Source: CAZILN01 sp964540005 | GTDB lineage: Bacteria; Bacteroidota; Bacteroidia; Bacteroidales; SM23-62 | Length of the DNA stretch: 8,161 nucleotides | Direction: 5' to 3' | Assembly: GCA_964540005.1 (NCBI GenBank) | Contig: CAZILN010000376.1 | Span: forward strand, 1 to 8,161 | Shown here: positions 6,569-8,161 of the stretch, one piece after another | How positions within the stretch are numbered: the first letter of the stretch is position 1 | How the letters are laid out: every line of letters begins with the position of its first letter | The notes under the pieces: generated by a model | Database searches by the model: none | Told to the model about the DNA's origin: nothing | Seen by the model: the letters and a program-made list of their open reading frames with translations, nothing else | Translations under genes and position numbers: made by a program

Positions 6569-7780
6569 ATGTATCGAAGAGTTGAGCTTTCATTGATTAA
6601 TAGTTACTTCTGCCTTATCCTGCTCCTTACATTCAGTGGATGCGGCAGCAGGAACGATGGAACTGAAACTGCACAAAAGCCTGCAGAAGTGACAAATCAG
6701 GTGAAGGAAAATACACTGACAACAATTCAGCTTACAGCACAAGCTGAAGAACGTCTCGGAATTGAGACGAGAATAGCTGAGATCAGAAATATGCCGGATA
6801 TCCTCATTCTTGGTGGAGAGGTAATCGCTCCTCCCGGCCAGTATGTTACAGTTACTGCCCCGATTTCAGGGATGGTTACCAGGACTGCAAAAGAGTATTT
6901 CCCGGTCGCCGGTTCATTGGTAAAATTGAAACAGGATGTGATGCGTCTGGTCCTGATACCTCCGGAGACGGATATTATAAGTGCCGCAGAAGACGTAAGG
7001 GTGAAGCAGATGGAATATGAGGTTGCACTGGCTGAATTGAAAAGGGCCAAGAAATTGCTTGAGATTAAAGCGATCAGTGATAAAACTTTCGAAGCCACTG
7101 AGTCACGGTATACCCGGGCTGAAGCCTCCCTGAGTGCTGCCCGGGGGCGTTTAAACCTGTATTTAGGGGAGGATATTGAATCTGCCTCTGAGAAACTTTC
7201 GACTTTCAATATAGAATCTCCGGTTACCGGTGTTATTCAGAGTATTAATGTCACACCCGGACAAATCATAGCTTTATCTACCGTATTATTTGAAGTATCG
7301 CCCGTTAACCGGTTCTGGATCAGGGTTCCTGTGTATTCCGGTGACCTTCCGAAAATTGACCCCGGGGCAAAGGCAAGTATTTCAACTATGGGAGATTTAG
7401 CAGGACATGGACTAATACAGGCCGAGCCCATCCGGGGTCCATTGCTCAGCAATGCCAGCAGTGCATCTTCCTATCTCTATTATGAGATTGACAATGAAGG
7501 AGGACTGTTAAGAAGCGGACAGAAGGTTAGTGTGACGCTTACCTTAAATTCAAGCGGGGAAAGTCTGGCAGTTCCTTATTCTTCAATACTCTATGATTTT
7601 CAAGGAGGGACCTGGGTATATGTGAAATCAGGGCCACTGGTTTACATACGGACCAGGGTCGAAGTAGGTCATATTTCAGATAGTCTGGCCATTTTAAAAC
7701 GGGGTGTATCCCCTGGAGATGAAGTAGTATGTGCGGGATCAGCTGAACTTTTTGGCACTGAATTCGGAATAGGAAAATGA
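6569..7780 (+). CDS. Periplasmic adaptor (membrane fusion protein) of an RND efflux system
   Basis: A 403-residue CusB/CzcB-like adaptor linking the inner-membrane pump to the outer-membrane channel. Residues 1-24 are a signal peptide, with an FSGC lipobox at Cys25. The order of parts is typical: first half of the lipoyl domain (about 92-130, VTAPISGMV), an alpha-hairpin rich in Lys/Glu/Ala (about 133-200), second lipoyl half (about 213-245, IESPVTGVIQSINVTPGQ), beta-barrel (about 246-330), and membrane-proximal domain (about 333-398, LAVPYSSILYDFQGGTWVYV and RGVSPGDEVV). The N-terminal stretch after the lipid anchor has no Met cluster or His-rich segment like those that bind metal in CusB or some CzcB relatives, so the substrate cannot be read from it. 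The stop codon overlaps the start of the pump gene. Confidence 0.93.
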   Translation: MYRRVELSLINSYFCLILLLTFSGCGSRNDGTETAQKPAEVTNQVKENTLTTIQLTAQAEERLGIETRIAEIRNMPDILILGGEVIAPPGQYVTVTAPISGMVTRTAKEYFPVAGSLVKLKQDVMRLVLIPPETDIISAAEDVRVKQMEYEVALAELKRAKKLLEIKAISDKTFEATESRYTRAEASLSAARGRLNLYLGEDIESASEKLSTFNIESPVTGVIQSINVTPGQIIALSTVLFEVSPVNRFWIRVPVYSGDLPKIDPGAKASISTMGDLAGHGLIQAEPIRGPLLSNASSASSYLYYEIDNEGGLLRSGQKVSVTLTLNSSGESLAVPYSSILYDFQGGTWVYVKSGPLVYIRTRVEVGHISDSLAILKRGVSPGDEVVCAGSAELFGTEFGIGK

Positions 7781-8161
7781 TGAGATGGCTCATACATAAT
7801 GCCTTACGCTTGAGAGTGGCAGTAGTCATCCTGACTGTACTGCTACTTATAACCGGCACACGTATTATCAGGCGTACACATTTCGACGTTTTTCCTGAAT
7901 TTGCCCCTCCGCTGGTTGAGATTCAGACAGAAGCCCCGGGATTATCAACTGCTGAAGTGGAAATCCTGGTCACCATACCGATTGAAAATGCCATGAACGG
8001 TGTTTCCTGGCTGAAGCATATCAGGTCCAAATCTGTTCTTGGCCTTTCTTCTGTAACCCTCTATTTTGAAGATGGAACTGATATCATGCAAGCACGACAG
8101 ATGGTGCAGGAAAGACTGACAGCAATATCCGGCGAATTACCCGGTGTTGCCAGATCTCCGG
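7777..8161 (+). CDS. Heavy-metal-type RND efflux pump (CusA/CzcA family), 5' part
   Basis: This reading frame runs off the window; 128 codons are visible of a protein that is usually just over 1000 residues. The start MMRWLIHNALRLRVAVV is followed by the first transmembrane helix (about 11-31) and then the start of the periplasmic pore domain. FDVFPEFAPPLVEIQTEAPG, then STAEVEILVTIPIENAMNGV and IRSKSVLGLSSVTLYFEDGTD, are hallmark segments of the heavy-metal efflux (HME) branch of RND pumps, driven by proton influx. ATG at 7777 overlaps the adaptor stop in an ATGA arrangement, implying translational coupling; the next in-frame ATG at 7780 is an alternative start. The proton-relay and metal-site residues lie beyond the window, so monovalent (Cu/Ag) and divalent (Co/Zn/Cd/Ni) export cannot be told apart here. 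Confidence 0.95.
   Translation, partial: MMRWLIHNALRLRVAVVILTVLLLITGTRIIRRTHFDVFPEFAPPLVEIQTEAPGLSTAEVEILVTIPIENAMNGVSWLKHIRSKSVLGLSSVTLYFEDGTDIMQARQMVQERLTAISGELPGVARSP

Noticed and set aside
6727..7209. Minus-strand open frame of 160 codons inside the adaptor gene
   Set aside because: It is the antisense of the clearly coding adaptor and has no family resemblance.

Overview
The window reads as a chromosomal segment of a Bacteroidota bacterium. This rests on several signs: PepSY-like and Sde182/DUF1593 secreted proteins typical of that phylum, start codons without clear Shine-Dalgarno sequences, and two TAnnTTTG-type -7 promoter boxes placed just before start codons. The species cannot be told from the sequence alone.

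Layout. (1) 203-1771, minus strand: an intact Fic-domain protein with a complete catalytic motif and an internal inhibitory motif; it is visibly more AT-rich than the right half of the window. (2) 1772-2232: an AT-rich stretch with no assignable gene and only short, frame-broken, protein-like pieces. (3) 2233-2955, plus strand: two decayed C-terminal fragments in tandem. The first is an orphan fragment of a probable secreted polysaccharide-lyase-like protein (family tentative). The second is clearly the tail of an Sde182/DUF1593 protein. (4) 2994-4436: an intact secreted Sde182/DUF1593 protein, a paralogue of the preceding remnant. (5) 4594-5112: a PepSY-like lipoprotein with a strongly acidic C-terminal tail. 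(6) 5199 to the window end: a tripartite heavy-metal-type RND efflux operon in the order outer-membrane factor, periplasmic adaptor, inner-membrane pump; the pump is cut off by the window edge.

How the parts work together. The three efflux proteins should form one envelope-spanning pump of the CusCBA/CzcCBA class. The adaptor and pump genes overlap by 4 bases and the outer-membrane-factor and adaptor genes are 20 bases apart, so they are almost certainly co-transcribed. The PepSY-like gene lies 86 bases upstream with a good promoter box before it and no visible terminator after it, so it may be the first gene of the same transcript. The Sde182-type region looks like the surviving end of a carbohydrate-degradation cluster that lost most of its upstream genes by deletion. 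The Fic gene stands alone.

No wholly new system is evident. The most unusual points are the row of truncated C-termini beside an intact paralogue, and the acidic-tailed PepSY-like lipoprotein beside a metal-type efflux operon.
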